The notes beneath the pieces are model-generated. The model was not told where the DNA came from. It searched no databases and worked only from the letters and a program-made list of their open reading frames with translations. Source: Acidimicrobiia bacterium (lineage in GTDB: Bacteria; Actinomycetota; Acidimicrobiia; Acidimicrobiales; SZUA-35). From it: DNA of 5,755 bases. The stretch's first letter is position 1; the number at the start of each line of letters is the position of its first letter. The stretch is taken from NCBI GenBank assembly GCA_029857855.1, contig JAOUGG010000208.1:1-5755 (forward strand), read 5' to 3'. Made by a program: the position numbers and the translations under genes. Below, in pieces: positions 4,725 to 5,755 of this stretch.

Positions 4725-5755
4725 GTGACGAACACGGAGAAACTGTGGATGATGGGTGCCGTCGAGGGCGCCGAACGGCTGGCCCGTCGTGAGATCAAAC
4801 CGTCGGAGTGGATGGCCTCGGTCGTCGGCCGGATCGAGGCGATGAACCCGTCGCTCAACGCCATCACCATTGACCTGACCGAGCAGGCCATGGACGCGGC
4901 CGTCGCCGCCGACGAACGGATCGCCACCGATCCGGCGGCCGAACTCCCACCACTTTTCGGCGTGCCGGTGACGATCAAGGAGAATGTCGACGTCGCCGGT
5001 CAACCGACGACCAACGGGATTCCCGCCTTCGAAAACCTGTTGGCCACCGAGAACGCCCCGCTCGTCGATCGGCTGACCGAGGCGGGAGCGATCATCGTCG
5101 GCCGGACCAACACTCCCGAGTTCTCGATGCGGGCCACCACCGTCAACCCGCTCCGGGGGAGGACGGTGAACCCGTGGGGTGACGACATCTCCCCCGGCGG
5201 CTCGTCCGGCGGGGCGGGCTCGGCCGCCGCAGCGGGGATGGGTCCGATCCACCACGGCAACGACATCGGCGGCTCGCTGCGGTTCCCCTCGTTCGCCAAC
5301 GGCGTCACATCGGTGAAGCCGAGCTCGTGCCGGGTACCGGTGTTCAACTCGACGGCGGCCGCCGAGCGCGGCCCGTTGGCCCAGGCGATGTCCGTGCAGG
5401 GCGTCATCGGCCGCCACGCCGCCGATGTGCGGGCCGCGACCAGGTTGATGATCGCTCCCGACCCACGGGATCCGATGTCGCCCCCGGTTCCCTGGGACGG
5501 GCCTCCGATCACCGACGGTGGCGAGCCGATCACGGTCGCCGTAACCAAGGCGACAGGCGGATACGAGATGCACCCGGGCATCGCCGCCCTCATCGACCGG
5601 GCCGCCGGTCAGCTCGCCGACGCCGGATATCGAGTGGTTGAGGCCGATCCGCCACCGATAACCGCCGCCTCCCGAGGCTGGTTCTCGGCAGCGACCACCG
5701 AGATGAAGACGACCTTCGATCCGCCGCTGCGGGCCTACGGATCCGAAACCATCAT
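4725..5755 (+). CDS. Amidase-signature family hydrolase (3' truncated)
   Basis: This gene runs off the right edge; 343 codons are visible, where full-length family members have about 450-500. Amidase-signature enzymes hydrolyse C-N amide bonds with a Ser-cisSer-Lys triad. All three are present: Lys85 in GVPVTIKENVD, Ser160 in SPGGSSGG, and the nucleophile Ser184 in GNDIGGSLRFPS. The 24-residue gap between the two serines equals that between Ser217 and Ser241 of fatty acid amide hydrolase. The usual Thr before the nucleophile loop (TDIGGS) is Asn here. No signal peptide is seen, so the enzyme is probably cytosolic. The start GTG 4725 is preceded by AGGGG (4713-4717) with a seven-base gap. The neighbours do not include gatB or gatC, and the sequence looks like a stand-alone amidase rather than GatA. 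The substrate (aryl or aliphatic amide, ester or carbamate) cannot be told. It is divergent from the VOC gene and may share its regulation. Confidence 0.93.
   Translation, partial: MTNTEKLWMMGAVEGAERLARREIKPSEWMASVVGRIEAMNPSLNAITIDLTEQAMDAAVAADERIATDPAAELPPLFGVPVTIKENVDVAGQPTTNGIPAFENLLATENAPLVDRLTEAGAIIVGRTNTPEFSMRATTVNPLRGRTVNPWGDDISPGGSSGGAGSAAAAGMGPIHHGNDIGGSLRFPSFANGVTSVKPSSCRVPVFNSTAAAERGPLAQAMSVQGVIGRHAADVRAATRLMIAPDPRDPMSPPVPWDGPPITDGGEPITVAVTKATGGYEMHPGIAALIDRAAGQLADAGYRVVEADPPPITAASRGWFSAATTEMKTTFDPPLRAYGSETI

Noticed and set aside
4656..5573. 305-codon minus-strand open frame opposite the amidase
   Set aside because: The plus strand here encodes a clear amidase with all catalytic residues. 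The antisense product is low-complexity Arg/Gly/Asp sequence with no recognisable domain.
1..5755. CRISPR array, tRNA or rRNA gene, insertion sequence or phage genes
   Set aside because: No regularly spaced direct repeats, tRNA-like cloverleaf, rRNA segment, transposase motifs or terminal inverted repeats were seen on reading both strands.

Overview
The window is high-GC DNA with G/C-rich third codon positions, GTG starts, a mycothiol-type DinB/maleylpyruvate isomerase protein and probable leaderless promoters. Together these point to an actinobacterium. A placement such as Acidimicrobiia is only a guess. There are six protein genes, the first and last cut by the window edges, and short intergenic gaps (the longest is 259 bases).

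Layout. (1) Positions 1-1748 (+) hold a two-component pair: the end of an OmpR/PhoB-type response regulator, then a membrane histidine kinase whose GTG start overlaps the regulator stop. (2) The kinase meets a minus-strand gene (1745-2548) tail to tail. Their stop codons share one CTAG. That gene encodes a DinB-fold, mycothiol-dependent-isomerase-like protein with an SCP2-like C-terminal domain. (3) Upstream of it on the same strand, 2662-3624 encodes an M50 (site-2 protease/SpoIVFB-like) intramembrane metalloprotease with a long hydrophilic tail and no CBS domains. (4) The leader of the protease gene (about 3643-3747, minus strand) folds as a yybP-ykoY manganese riboswitch, and an SD-sequestering hairpin follows it directly. 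(5) A rho-independent terminator at 3840-3860 ends the next minus-strand gene, a VOC (glyoxalase/dioxygenase-fold) protein. (6) A divergent promoter region with a 17-bp palindrome lies at its 5' end. (7) An amidase-signature hydrolase runs (+) from 4725 off the right edge.

Main point of interest. The manganese riboswitch is well supported: it has the GGGGAGUA motif, the UCGUCA loop next to a GAAA-capped hairpin, the GAGACC strand and a closing P1 helix. It sits directly in front of a site-2 protease rather than one of the usual Mn/metal exporters (MntP, TerC/Alx, UPF0016, P-type ATPases). The arrangement suggests an ON switch acting on translation, in which ligand-stabilised P1 would dismantle a hairpin covering the Shine-Dalgarno sequence. 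This would link manganese status to regulated intramembrane proteolysis. Secondary points are two inverted repeats placed like operators over apparently leaderless promoters, and the shared CTAG stop.
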